NCBI GenBank assembly: GCA_914767715.1 | Contig: OU612065.1 | Span: 27,342,001 to 27,406,000 of the forward strand | Length of the DNA: 64,000 nucleotides | Origin: Membranipora membranacea | Taxonomy: Eukaryota > Bryozoa > Gymnolaemata > Cheilostomatida > Membraniporidae | Direction: 5' to 3' | Part shown: positions 53,901 through 64,000 of the stretch, piece by piece | Position numbering within the stretch: the first letter of the stretch is position 1 | Layout: each line of letters begins with the position of its first letter | Notes under the pieces: model-generated | The model's input: only the letters and a program-made list of their open reading frames with translations | Database searches by the model: none | Told to the model about the DNA's origin: nothing | Position numbers and translations under genes: made by a program

Positions 53901-55803
53901 ACTGAGCCGAAATTCTAATAATGCTGTATTCGACTATAATGCAGCCCTATAAAAGTTATTAGACCTACCGGCCCACAAAATGACCTTGGAACTTTGTTCT
54001 TTACAACCGGAAAATACATTTGATTTGTCCTTGATTAGCAAATTTGCTCACTAAATGAGAAACAGGAAATAATGAATTTACACATCGGATATTTGTATTT
54101 CCTTTGTCGTCAATCCGAACGAGATTATCAAAACACTAGGAAGCTGGTATGTTATTGCAAAGGGTGTCTTGAAAAGAATTATTGTTCCTTCAAGAGCACA
54201 GAATACTGTAGGAGGAAAACTGAGTGACCACTAGAAACGCAGAGGTGTAATTTAGAGATCGTTTTCCTTTTAGTTACAGACACCAAACCCTAGCGATGCT
54301 GTCAGACTATAATATGATATTTTGTAGGATTTTGTATGTATTAAAAACAAATAGGCGCTCCGATAAATAGTTTATGAAGTATTATTGATTGTCCAGTTCA
54401 AACTTCTGGTCGTCAAAGCAGTATCTTTTCATGCAACTCTGTATTCTTCAATAATCTGGGTGATAAACTCACAGATATTAGTGACTGTGGTATGATACAA
54501 AGTCCAACGACGAATGACCACAAGGGAATGTTTCACGAGATCGGTACTTTTTTATTGTAGAAGAAGTATTGCTCCATTGTGTTGTGCCTGTTAACTGGCT
54601 GACTTTGATTTTAGATACGGACAGTAAAATCTTAAATGACCGACACATTAGTTCCACTGCAACCAACTCTACTTGTGTAACCAAACAGATAACCGGGCCG
54701 GGTAGAAATAAAACAGTTGACATAAAGCTTTGTTCATGACCTGTATGAGTTGTCCCTTCTTTTTTACATGGATCAATAACTCCAGTTAACATCTAATGCA
54801 ATGAATCTCAAGATATTTGCTGTCATGCATTGCCTACCTAGCGAATATGACACGAGATTGCAAAAAGTGTCTTGGCTTTCTAAAGTGACACTCAATGATA
54901 ATGTAATCATATAATGAAATTAGAATACTCCACGCCTCCCTTTCGATATACATATTTATGTTTACTTCTTGTGTTTGCAGACAAAGCTGGGCGACGAGTG
55001 GAAGGTCTAGAGAAGCTCTATGGCTCACAGCTGATCTGGAAGATCGATAATTACTCGAGTAAACTAGAGGAGGCCAAAGCTGGGAAAAAGCCGACAATAT
55101 TCTCCCCTCCGTTCCTGACCAGCAGGCATGGATACAAGTTGGCAATGTCTTGCTGTCTCTATGGTGATGGAAAAGGTAAGATTGACCATCCACAAAACTT
55201 TTGATGATTCATGTACAGTGTTAGTAGAATGATCATTGGTCATATGGCTTTTGACCCCAAATGAGAGCTCTTCATGTTGAGCTCATCAGAAGTAAGGGAA
55301 TGATGGATACACCTTGGGAGGTTATAGTCCCAACACAACTGTTTGCTAATGTTCACTGCGTTTTTATATCAAAGATCAAAGTTTTTCGTTGTCATGAGCC
55401 GCGAGCCACATTAAATGTGTGACAACTATGCAAGTTCAGTTCAGTTAACAACATAGTTTCCTTAATTTTTACAGCACGAGGCAAGCACCTGTCAGTATTC
55501 GTCTGTATATGTAAGGGAGAGTACGATGCCCTGCTTCTCTGGCCGTTTTCTCACAGAGTGACCTTCACCCTTGTCGATCAGTGTCAGGATCCTGAGGCAA
55601 GACGTAACGTAACATACTCTGTCAAACCAAACACATGTAAGGAAAACAAGGCATTCCTTGGCAGACCCAGCGGGGAGCGTAACGCCAGCTTTGGAGCTCA
55701 GAAGTTCTGTGATCTTGCTGTTGTGGATACACTGGATTATATCAGGGATGATGCCCTCTTCATCAAGGTTAATATTGATATGGATGACATGGTTATGCTG
55801 TAA
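47932..55803 (+). CDS. TRAF: TNF-receptor-associated factor (TRAF4/6-like): RING, TRAF zinc fingers, MATH
   Basis: Seven exons: 47932-48173, 48832-48880, 49587-49691, 50991-51230, 52231-52447, 54981-55175, 55475-55803 (TAA); 458 residues, close to TRAF4. After a Ser-rich start, a RING spans residues 51-89: C51xxC54, C67xH69xxC72xxC75, C86PKD89. TRAF-type zinc fingers follow (about 110-250), with repeated CP.RCG, HLKEDCPKRD, CEFCKN and CPFSECGCEF blocks. There is one finger fewer than in vertebrate TRAF4. A short helical linker leads into the MATH/TRAF-C domain (about 300-455: LIWKIDNYSSKLEEAKAGKK, FLTSRHGYKLAM, LLLWPFSHRVTF, YIRDDALFIKV). Known role: trimeric adaptor or E3 ligase in receptor and polarity signalling. 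Exon 1 holds most of the RING and is one of several interchangeable first exons here. The TRAF family is certain; the subgroup is not. Confidence 0.95.
49476..49586 (+). CDS. Possible internal TRAF start upstream of exon 3
   Basis: An ATG at 49476 opens a frame (MASISTNGGAADIVLNGFLR...) that runs without a stop straight across the exon-3 acceptor at 49587 and continues in TRAF frame. If transcription starts in this intron, it would give a RING-less TRAF without splicing. Thirty-seven open codons could be chance, so this is tentative. Confidence 0.25.
53040..53145 (-). mobile_element. tRNA-derived SINE head fragment
   Basis: Read on the minus strand: GGATAAATGGATAGCGCACC resembles an A box in a tRNA D-arm, followed about 45 bases later by a B-box-like GGGGTTCATGG. 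Between them is a perfect CTTCAATG/CATTGAAG stem. The sequence does not fold as a full tRNA with normal arms, so a SINE head is likelier than a tRNA gene. It lies in the intron between TRAF exons 5 and 6. Confidence 0.5.
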
Positions 55804-57262
55804 GGAGACAAATCCTAATTCGGAGTTGTTCATCTAACATTGAATGCTGTTATATGGTTTGTTTGTGCGCGTTTGACTCGGTTGGTTAACAGGATTGTGA
55901 TGGATATCACTCTCTGTTGTTCGGAAATACATGCATTGGCTCTGACAAGAAATCATGAAAAATTGATATAGTTATCAAACAACATTTTATCAATGAAGTG
56001 TGCAAATACTCTTTTATTTTTCATTTATTCTGATTTGCTTCACAATGCTATCCGTCCATCATTAACATAGATTTTGATGAAATTTTGATAATAAGGTTTG
56101 CATACCCATTTTTCGTCATTTCTCGGAGGACATCATTAAACTGAACAGAAATACGGACAGCAAACTGAGCAATGGTTAGGGTCATACTCACTGCCTAAGA
56201 TTTAAGCTTTTCTTGTTTTTTTTTTCTTATAACTAGCTTTGGCTTTTTTTTTCTATAGTTACTAATATTCCATACTGTTTTCAACCATTATGATAGTCTA
56301 TGGCTCAATTTGACTTGGAGTATGGATGGAAGCTCATATATATATATATACACATGTATTTTTATATTGTATTCACATACTTATAAATGATCAATTTTAA
56401 CTTGCTTTTTCCCATTTATTTTGATAATACCAGCATCATAACAAATATATTTATATCTAAAATAAACTAATAACAAATAAAACAAAATGTTGCAAATATG
56501 CACCGCAAAACAGTATCATGAAAATGTAGGATTTTTATTTATGTTTTCAGTTATAGCTGCCCACATAAATGCAATAGCACGACTTTAAACATGTTATTTT
56601 CCTCTGTTTTATTGCCTGCCAGAGGGATGTTTAAAATGTCTTATTTTTCACCTTTTGATAGCCAATATTTGCAGAAGAGCAGAGGAAATAACTTGTTCTA
56701 AAAATGCTATTATTAATATACTTTTGGAACATGTAAAAAGAACAAATTTGAATGGGCCTACTCATTACATTGTTTATACAATGAAATTCAGGACTCAACA
56801 CCAAAGGCTTGCACAAAGGTACCAACACCAGCATTTTTTTGTCTTCAAATTTACACCAAACTGGAAGGGCAAAAATTAGATCATGACAAATTATCAGAAA
56901 TAAAATTGTGATGATGGCTTAATAGAATAAATAGCTAAATTTGCATTGATTCGTTGAATTGAAGTGTAAGTATTTTAGGTGGCAAACCAGTATTGCTTAT
57001 ACGATGCACAACAGTTTTTTGGCTACAAAAATAAACATATCAACATTCTGACTGGATGTTTCTAGAATAAATCTATTGAGATTTCAAAAAATACTAGTGA
57101 ATTCGGCATATCTTGAGTAGAGCTTAACGTCATAAAAAAATGGATGTTGTTTATTCAGGTTTTTTTTCACCTCAAACTGAGAATTATCTGCCTCCGGTTA
57201 AATTAATGCAATCATAGGATAACTCCCACCATAAAAGAGGATTTTCATAACACCGTTGAAAC
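55804..57262. other. Intergenic stretch between convergent TRAF and TMEM86
   Basis: Carries the 3' UTRs of both genes. AT-rich, with a short TA microsatellite at about 56335-56350. The ORFs at 56631-56879 show no coding character. Nothing else recognised. Confidence 0.55.
57150..57155 (-). terminator. Polyadenylation signal AATAAA for TMEM86
   Basis: AATAAA on the minus strand about 108 bases past the TMEM86 stop codon. Placement is the evidence; other AT-rich hexamers are nearby. Confidence 0.4.
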
Positions 57263-60200
57263 TTACTGTACAGCCTTGAGAGACTGCTCGAGAACAGCGT
57301 CCACCTGACTGTCCACAACTGACAGAGCAATCAGCATCTGAGCAGCGTAATACGTGCTCATGATGATTGTGTGACTGTAGGGTACGGGGTGGGCAAACTT
57401 GTTGACAGCAATAGTGAAGTCACTGATACAGAAAAGTAGAGCACCTGCGCAGCTGCACTGTTTAGTCCATCGTGACAGCTTGCCAACTCGAGCACCTGCC
57501 CTCCATGTCATGGCAAATATCAGAGCAATGTACAGCGGCACTAGGTAGATGAGAATACCTGGAAAAGTAATATATGCCAGATGAGTAATGCGTAATCAAG
57601 CACAACGGTATCTGTTTCAATTGGATATTTTGCATTTGAAGATGAGGTCTTTGATTCTAAGAATGTCTGTCAGGCTTTGTGACAGAGTTATAAAGTATAA
57701 CACAGTGCCTCATCACCAAAGTTAACATAATAAGATAGGAGGACATATCTGTTAACAGTACAAAAGTGCAAGAATCTAATAAATATACTTGGTTATATTG
57801 ATTGTCCTCAGATGAAATTATCCTGTCAGTTATTTTGGTACATATAATTGATACATTATACGATCAAATGTCATTCAAGCACCTAGCTTGGTTTGTTGAC
57901 AGGTTATTAGCCCTGACAGGCAAGCAAGAGCCTTTAGACTTCCACTTCCAACGGGTTTTGTCAGCGGCAGATATGTTGTCAGTTAAATCATAGGACCCTT
58001 CCGGTTAGTAACAAATCCAACTGACAACTGTGTGTCTTTGGTAATGGTAATAATACATCCCATATAACAGTAAGTGACCCACAGTCACCTGTGTCTAGTC
58101 TTGCAACTAACCTTTTACACCTGGAGCGATATAAGCATACGCCAGAGTTCCTACAACTATAGACAGCAACAGCTTCTTGTAATCTCGAGGTTTGAATCCG
58201 AAAGCGAGGGTGTAGAACACATGTCCAATAGCGAAAGACAGCAGTCCAAATTCGAAAAGCTCCCAAACTAAAATAAATAATTCATTATAGATAAGGAAAA
58301 CATAAATATGACAAGAGATTTCTGAACTGGTTCTAGTGAGAAAAACATAGAGAGATTACAATATGTGTCACAGTCTCAGAAAGAAGGGATAAGTAGGAAA
58401 CCCAAAAATTCTTCTTCTATTTTGTATAGAATTCTGTGAGCTTTCTGATAAAGTAAAAGTTAAATTCCTTGCTCAAATATTTTTGAAATTAGAGCCAAAA
58501 GGTGTAGGGCCCTTCGGCTATATGTACCATATGGTCTATATGAGAAAATGAGCTTCAAAGTTTTAATATATCAGTCAAACTATCATTCAGTAAATCAATC
58601 TAGCCAATGATTTCTGTTCATTTTTTAACCAATCTGATTGAAGATTCTGAAAGTTCAGATCTTTTTGGTTCTAGAGTAGATGGTTTCCTAGAAATTAGAA
58701 AACTGAAATAAAAAATAAGTTTTCAAACTTTAACCTCTCATATAACCAATCGGATAATCCCTACTTATCCCTGCTTTCTGAGAATGCGACACATATTCCG
58801 ATAGCAAGACCTGAAACAATAACTGATAAAAACATGATTCAGAAATACCACACTTCTATCAAATGACCTTTTGACTGTCATAGGCCTCCTGTCACTTGGG
58901 CCTACATGACCTTCCCTTGACCATATTCTGATAGGCATGCCACCCGGGATCTGTTATGACAAGCATTTCAACATCGCAATTCTGAGCCCCATGGGCGCCC
59001 ATCAGTTTGCAAATGCTTTAAAATCTGTAGTTTGTCATTGCATTTAATTGGATCGATCTATTCAACTTCCCTGTTAAGATCATGGTATGAACCAGACAAG
59101 TTACAATTTTGGTCATCCAATCGGACGGACGAAATATAAGTTTAAGTTGCTGGGAGATACTTGAAATGAAGTACAAGTAGATAACATCTAATTACAAGAA
59201 AAATCTAGTGATCAACCTCCCCTAGCCTATAGTACCATGTCTAACCAGACCAAACCCTAACCAAACCTAACCCTAAACAAACACTCTGGACCAATAATAA
59301 CCATTACCTCACATTGAGGCTTTAGTTTCAGTCCAATTGCCTTTTCATACATACGCAGTATTGCGTTCATGGAAAACCCATTACACAATAGATTGTAATC
59401 GTCATTCAATGAATACAGCTGGGTGATTCACGGTCAATAGTTTTCTAATTCCGGCAACCTTTGGACTCAACAGTGCGCTTCACAAAGAAAAAAATAACTA
59501 GCTGTGGTCGCATGATCTCCCATATTATTCGAACCAAGCAGTACTGATCGGGAACATATGTCTGTCTGAGGGTTATTAAGTAGCTTTCTATCCTAATTTA
59601 ATTACCGGTCACCTTGCTGCAATACTAATTGATTGAAATTATGACAAATCGCGCTAACAGCAGCAGATTGATGCCAGCTCCAGTGTCATTCATAAAACCC
59701 AGGTTATAGTATGACCTGACACCTTGGATTGTACAAAGAAAGCCATAGCACTAATATGCAGGTACAATAGTTTTCAATAACAAGTGAACATGAGTAAGCC
59801 TAGTCTGAGCACCCCAGACTATTGCCCTCGCCCGATGGTCCCTCGGCCGGGGGAGTAGTAAACCATTTCTGGCATCACCTTAGCTCACCATTGTCACTTT
59901 CATTTAATAACAGAGGTATGGTATTCACTATACCTGTCCTGTCTAGATAAACATCGACTCACCGAGTAAGGCGTCTCCAATAACAGAGAAGATGAGGCCG
60001 ATGAATATTTTACGGGTGTAGGCGTACGCCTCAGTCATATTCACTCCATCCAGGAGCACAAAGTGTATCAACATTAGTACCGGCAGGCATTTTATCATCA
60101 TGCAGAAGAATGTGACAGAGCTCGTCTCACCAAATAATACAAAAAAAACTGCTACTGTCTTCAGGAATGGTACAATCTTGGGCCCGACACTTTTGAGCTA

Positions 60201-60999
60201 AAACAAGAACGTATTATTATAAATACATGAGTGAGTAATATACAGCTCTTTAGAATGATCGGTTTGTCAGTCCAGATGTCTATCAAGCTCAAAGCTTAGA
60301 CTACAAGTGATTTTAAATTACTCAATGATGTATTTAGCTATGAAATATTTAGTCTATTCTCTGAAGTTGGTACCGGTTGACAGCATATGATATAGGATTG
60401 ACGGGTTTCCCTTCTTTTGGCAAGGAGTAACAGGGGCTACTCCTTGCCTTGGGCTAGTAGAAATGAGTGACAGAGAATGGATGGACTGAATATCGACAAT
60501 TTAACTAATGTTTAATAAGCCTACCAAACGAGTCTTAATACTTGGCTTTCCAAAAAGGTACACAGTGCGTGTAGGACAGTGATCTCTTCTTCATCACCAA
60601 TAAATAAATACCTACACTTATTGGTGATGAAGAAGAGATCACTGTTCTAATTTCTTTAAAAGAAGTCTTATTGACCATCCCTTCCATCATGGGAAAATTT
60701 TACTACTACCTGCCAACCTGCTGTAGTGTTTGTGTCTCCAGCAGATACTAATGAGACAGTATATGGCCCAAACTACCCTGGCTGCTATAGACCATACAGA
60801 ATATCATTATGCTACCATCATCATACCAAAGAGTAACTCCTTCACATGATGATACAGACATGTACAGTAACAATACATGGTTTATTTATTAAAATATGCT
60901 GCTTATTGAATTAAATCTAATTTCACACTCACTGCTTACCACTCTTTTCTGTTCTTCAAATAACTCAGACTTCATGTAGGCAGCTACCATAGCAGACAT
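57263..60999 (-). CDS. TMEM86: TMEM86-family membrane protein (lysoplasmalogenase-like, YhhN family)
   Basis: Four exons on the minus strand: 60999-60940, 60197-59963, 58267-58112 and 57558-57263 (stop TAA); phases 0, 1, 1; about 248 residues, normal for the family. Blocks that identify it: VGPKIVPFLKTVAVFFVL, the IFIGLIFSVIGDALL motif, FAIGHVFYTLAFGF, then ALLFCISDFTIAVNKF and PVPYSHTIIMSTYYAAQM. About eight membrane spans are expected. Family members hydrolyse the vinyl-ether bond of lysoplasmalogens in the ER membrane. The two conserved aspartates proposed to matter (in GDALL and SDFTIA) are both present. The exon-3 donor is the less common GTTAGT. The N-terminus (MSAMVAAYMKSELFEEQKRV) is longer and more polar than in vertebrate TMEM86A. 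Activity is inferred from family. Confidence 0.93.
59802..59855. repeat. GC-rich dispersed repeat, second copy
   Basis: Same block order as at 12983-13045: GTCTGAGC, CCCAGAC, TTGCCC, CCGATGG and a GGCCGGGGG palindromic end. Intronic in TMEM86. Confidence 0.5.
60419..60448. repeat. Small hairpin (11-bp arms)
   Basis: GGCAAGGAGTA, eight bases, TACTCCTTGCC. Its AGGAGTA/TACTCCT core recurs in the perfect 22-bp palindrome at 61515-61536. Intron 1 of TMEM86. Confidence 0.6.
60576..60645. repeat. Perfect 28-bp inverted repeat with 14-nt loop
   Basis: The arms at 60576-60603 and 60618-60645 are exact reverse complements (left arm begins ACAGTGATCTCTTCTTCATC). The transcript would fold into a long uninterrupted hairpin. 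It sits in TMEM86 intron 1. The perfect pairing favours a young palindromic element over a conserved pre-microRNA, which normally has mismatches. Confidence 0.8.
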
Positions 61000-62451
61000 C
61001 TTTGTTTCTTCAGTGTATACACAATTCAGATTGAGACAAAATGTTATCCACACAAGCGAAAGGGGGAATCTCCACGTAATGGATTCAGAATATCTTGTAT
61101 TTTGTTGCTTTTACTAAATTTTGGCTCTCTGACAAGTCACGTGCATATGGCATAAACGTAAACAAGACAAATAGTCTACTTACACTGCTATGTTTCTCAA
61201 CAAATTTTCATAAATCCGATGATAAGAAATCATTTTATGTGGGTTATGTGTTGATGCCAATAACATTATCACGTGCAGGAAACAGCATGAGGTTGAAATC
61301 GATGCATTATAGAGAGAGGTTTATATGCTCTGTCTATGCTCCACCAAGGAGTTGCTTCCACTGTCCGTCTGATATAATAAAGCAAAGGGTCAATATCATG
61401 GTTAGACCACAGACAGCAGGTCACTGACAGTTGAGTTGATGAGTTTCTGTGTGTGTGTGGTTTGTGTTTGTGTCTGTGATACAAGTGTGAAAGTTTCTTT
61501 TGGCATAAACATTGAATCAAGGAGTACTCCTTGATTGTGCTATATTGAATATTAGTCAAATTCTAATAGCCATCATATATTACTTTGGAGTTGCCCCACC
61601 ACACATAAATTAAGGCAACTCCCATTTTTACATGTAGTTGGAATACAAAGGTATAAATAATATGACTCAGCCAGAAACCAGTCGGTCATATAACGACAAC
61701 CAGATAGTGCAGACTACTATCATATTTCGTACTGAGGAATCATAGTATACCTTTGTACCTTTGTACCGACTACATATATATATACATCATTATATATTAT
61801 GGATCCAAACAAATCAACCAAAAACTTGTAGGACGCTACAACAAAAACAGAAAATAAAAACCGACAGAAAAAGCAAAAGAAAAAAAAGGAAGAAGGCAAG
61901 AATGGGAAAGGGACTCTACTTATAACCGCTTACAGTACAACATGTATACTCATGAGGACAGCTAGATTACTCATATGAGGATTATATTACTTGTAGAGCC
62001 ACCCAGAAGGCTGGCGGCTAGTAGAGAGGACAATCCACTGATAGCTCTGTACTGAGAAGATCTTGCTTGAGCAAGTCAGACATTTGTAACAGTGATTTGA
62101 GGTGAGCCTGTTCTATCGATTGTATTGAGTTTAGTTGTATCGGTTATTCTAAAACCCCTTAGTTTCAGATATAACAATTGAACGAAACATAGAATTTAAG
62201 GCAAATTCCCTGTTGCTCGCCTATGTGTTATGGTTATGTATGTTCCCTCCGCGGTGGCGAAGTGGCATTGCAACAGTTGAGCATCAAGGCCGATTTTCTC
62301 AATATCACTCCGTCACCACAATTAGATTAACCATATTTAGTGTTGCACCGCCACCATCCATCTCAAAAAATATTGGTTCTCATGAAGTCATAAACTGTAG
62401 ATAGAGTAGAGGTCATTCATCAATGCTTTATAGTAGTTGTCTTCTCTTTTA
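61000..62451. other. Upstream region of TMEM86, no gene seen
   Basis: No coding frame is supported; the ORFs at 61095-61559 and 62213-62404 lack coding character. It contains the palindrome AATCAAGGAGTACTCCTTGA(TT) at 61515-61536, an inverted pair around 61634-61657 and 61747-61774 (ACAAAGGTATA/TATACCTTTGT), and an isolated A-box-like GTGGCGAAGTGGC near 62252 without a matching B box. Confidence 0.5.
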
Positions 62452-63165
62452 ACGATAGCCATAGCCTTAATAATAAACCTAGACAGGACACTGTATGGAG
62501 CGTTAGCATTTAGGCAAATTCAATTGCTTGCTTCCTCAGTTATTCCAAGGATCAAAATGATCTCCACAAGCTACTGAATCTATTGCAATTTTCAAACTCA
62601 AAATCCCATCGAAATTGATAAGGAAATAAACTTTAAAAAAGGGCTGAAACTGCAAAAAAAATTATAGCTCCAAGTCTAAACACCGTTTTCAATAGCTTGC
62701 TTTTTTGATAATATTTGAGCTACAAAGCTAAACAGACTATCAAAATGTTCACCAGAAGCTGTTGAGTCTATTGCAATTTTCAAACTCAAAATTCAATCAA
62801 AATTGTTTGAGATATAAGCATTTAATCAGGACTGAAACTGCAAAAAGAATTATAGCTTTAAGTCTATGTACCACTTTCAATAGCTTGCTTTTTTAATAAT
62901 ATTTAAGCTACGAAGCTAAATAGACTATCAAAATGATCGCCAGGAAGCTGCTGAATCTATTGCAATTTTCAAACTTAAATTCCGATTGAAGCCAATTGAG
63001 TTGTCAACATTTGACCAGAGCTAGGACAGATAAATCAATGATAGCTATGAGTAAAAATCACTGCTTCTACACCCTCCAGTGACGCCGCGTCACCATAATG
63101 AAGCGCCTCACTTCAGCTACATACAGTGTCCTGCCTAGGTTTATTATTAAGTCTATGACGATAGC
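62452..63165. mobile_element. 698-bp non-autonomous DNA transposon with 42-bp TIRs and 8-bp TSD
   Basis: The element runs 62460-63157. Left end CATAGCCTTAATAATAAACC and inverted right end CATAGACTTAATAATAAACC continue matching through AGGACACTGTATG and a few more bases (42-43 bp, about three mismatches). Perfect direct repeats ACGATAGC flank it at 62452-62459 and 63158-63165. An 8-bp duplication points to a hAT-like (or P/Merlin-like) transposase supplied in trans; none is encoded here. The interior carries tandem ~187-bp repeats. Confidence 0.85.
62552..63000. repeat. Tandem ~187-bp repeat inside the 698-bp element (about 2.5 copies)
   Basis: The block CTATTGCAATTTTCAAACT recurs with its surroundings at about 62580, 62770 and 62955. 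Each copy is preceded by CAAAATGxTC and AGCTxxTGA, and two intervening segments share TTTCAATAGCTTGCTTTTTT. Copies differ by scattered substitutions. Confidence 0.75.
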
Positions 63166-63454
63166 TGATAATTTCTTCAAGTCAGCTCAAGAGATTATTT
63201 ACAAACCAGGCTAGGGGGGGGGGAGGGGTTTTAATTACAAACTTGGAAAATCCCCAACTAAGCGAGCTCTGCTTTTGTCTTGTTCCCAAAACATACACTC
63301 GTTGGTGGGACTAAGTAAATGATTTTGGAACATTGGAAGACCGAATAGTGATAGCCTGATCCAAAAAGTTTTGTTTATTCTAATTGAAAGAGCCTCCTGC
63401 TTGAATGTCATGTTATCTATAATTAGATCTTAAAATTAAGAAGGGTATTCACAC

Positions 63455-63460
63455 TTTATT
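63455..63460 (-). terminator. Polyadenylation signal AATAAA for the 63541-63792 gene
   Basis: AATAAA on the minus strand about 80 bases beyond the stop codon, supporting this as the true 3' end of a transcript. Confidence 0.45.
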
Positions 63461-63540
63461 AATTACAAAAACGAAACATGCAACAGCAGGACCTGAGACG
63501 TTTGCACATTTCACATTATGACAATCTGACTACTCCAGTA

Positions 63541-63792
63541 TCAAGGCTGATTGTCCACTCTGATAGTTTCCATATACTCCGCATAAAACGGGCCCTGCAT
63601 GATTCCAGACTTGATGATGAGAGGTCCAAATATTCGCCATGTATGCCTCAATATGTCACCATGGATAATCACCCACCAGACAAATGCAATCCAAAATAGA
63701 ACTCGGACGTTGTTTGGTATGAGTTTGTGAAACCGATTCCAGTAAGTTTTCTGCCTATCTTTTTCAGTTTTCTTGACTGGATTGATTGCCAT
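63541..63792 (-). CDS. Small single-span membrane protein or terminal exon, 83 aa
   Basis: The ATG at 63792 lies in a strong initiation context (ATCACCATGG) and the frame ends with TGA at 63541. A good acceptor just upstream (CTTTCCTTTTCAG|C, exon from 63808) leaves the frame open before the ATG. This is therefore either a first coding exon after a 5' UTR intron or the last exon of a gene starting beyond the window. Residues 1-28 are basic and polar (MAINPVKKTEKDRQKTYWNR). Residues 29-47 form one hydrophobic Trp-rich span (VLFWIAFVWWVII). The remainder is amphipathic with FGPLIIKSGIMQGPFYAEY. The layout suggests a small organelle- or ER-membrane protein, but I do not recognise the family. Confidence 0.55.
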   Translation of the reverse strand: MAINPVKKTEKDRQKTYWNRFHKLIPNNVRVLFWIAFVWWVIIHGDILRHTWRIFGPLIIKSGIMQGPFYAEYMETIRVDNQP

Positions 63793-63808
63793 GGTGATGC
63801 CAATATTG

Positions 63809-64000
63809 CTGAAAAGGAAAGCGTGAAAACTAAAGAATGGATGGAAAAGAAGAATCACTAAAAACTTTTTCTTGATTGCTGATGACACTATTGTACTACC
63901 TCAATTGGTATTGTACAGTGTAGACTGTCTTTGTTGTGCAGTTTCAGTAGCGGTTGTTTTTGTTTTGGAAACCCACTAACTTTAAAAGGGCTCAACAGGT
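63809..64000. other. Right edge: likely intron or upstream region
   Basis: No coding frame supported. On the minus strand it precedes the acceptor at 63808, so it is probably intronic. Confidence 0.35.

Noticed and set aside
59250-59285. Telomere-like AACCCTAA motifs
   Set aside because: Imperfect, only a few units and intronic; common chance sequence, not a telomere.
61095-61559. Overlapping ORFs of 96-110 codons on both strands upstream of TMEM86
   Set aside because: No motif and no splice context; open on both strands by chance.
62246-62310. tRNA-like GTGGCGAAGTGGC
   Set aside because: Resembles an A box, but there is no B box or acceptor stem at the right distance.

Overview
The window looks like AT-rich nuclear DNA of an invertebrate animal. 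The genes are split by many GT-AG introns of a few hundred to a few thousand bases. The recognisable products are animal families: SLC35E3, a TRAF protein with RING, TRAF zinc fingers and a MATH domain, TMEM86, and a CD225/dispanin-type membrane protein. Small inverted-repeat transposons and one tRNA-like SINE fragment lie in introns and between genes. I cannot assign the phylum. I saw no rRNA gene, complete tRNA gene, CRISPR array or operon.

Layout: 1-5.9 kb has no gene I can support. At 5.9-11.6 kb (+) is a five-exon gene for an unrecognised protein of about 315 residues. At 14.5-33.6 kb (+) is an unusual locus. Seven or eight separated ATG-starting exons, every one ending in a phase-2 splice donor, precede four constant exons (31.1-33.6 kb) that encode a Ser/Asn-rich, probably disordered protein with a short charged helical C-terminus. 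At 35.2-37.2 kb (+) is a CD225/dispanin gene whose upstream exon is phase-compatible with the constant exons before it. At 38.8-41.7 kb (+) is a six-exon SLC35E3 orthologue. At 43.0-55.8 kb (+) is a TRAF gene. Its RING exon is one of at least three alternative 5' modules, all phase 2, that can enter the same second exon, so RING-less isoforms are predicted. At 57.3-61.0 kb (-) is a four-exon TMEM86 (lysoplasmalogenase family) gene, convergent with TRAF. At 63.5-63.8 kb (-) is a small one-membrane-span protein or a terminal exon.

Two themes stand out. First, arrays of alternative first exons sharing one splice phase occur at the 14-34 kb locus and at TRAF, a logic like clustered protocadherin or UGT1 loci but on unrelated proteins. 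Second, there is a family of tiny palindromic elements ending in CATAG...CTATG. A 698-bp member and a 42-bp member are each flanked by perfect 8-bp direct repeats, and a 31-bp member has been tandemly triplicated with its flank. All gene models are read by eye from splice sites and open frames, with no transcript evidence.
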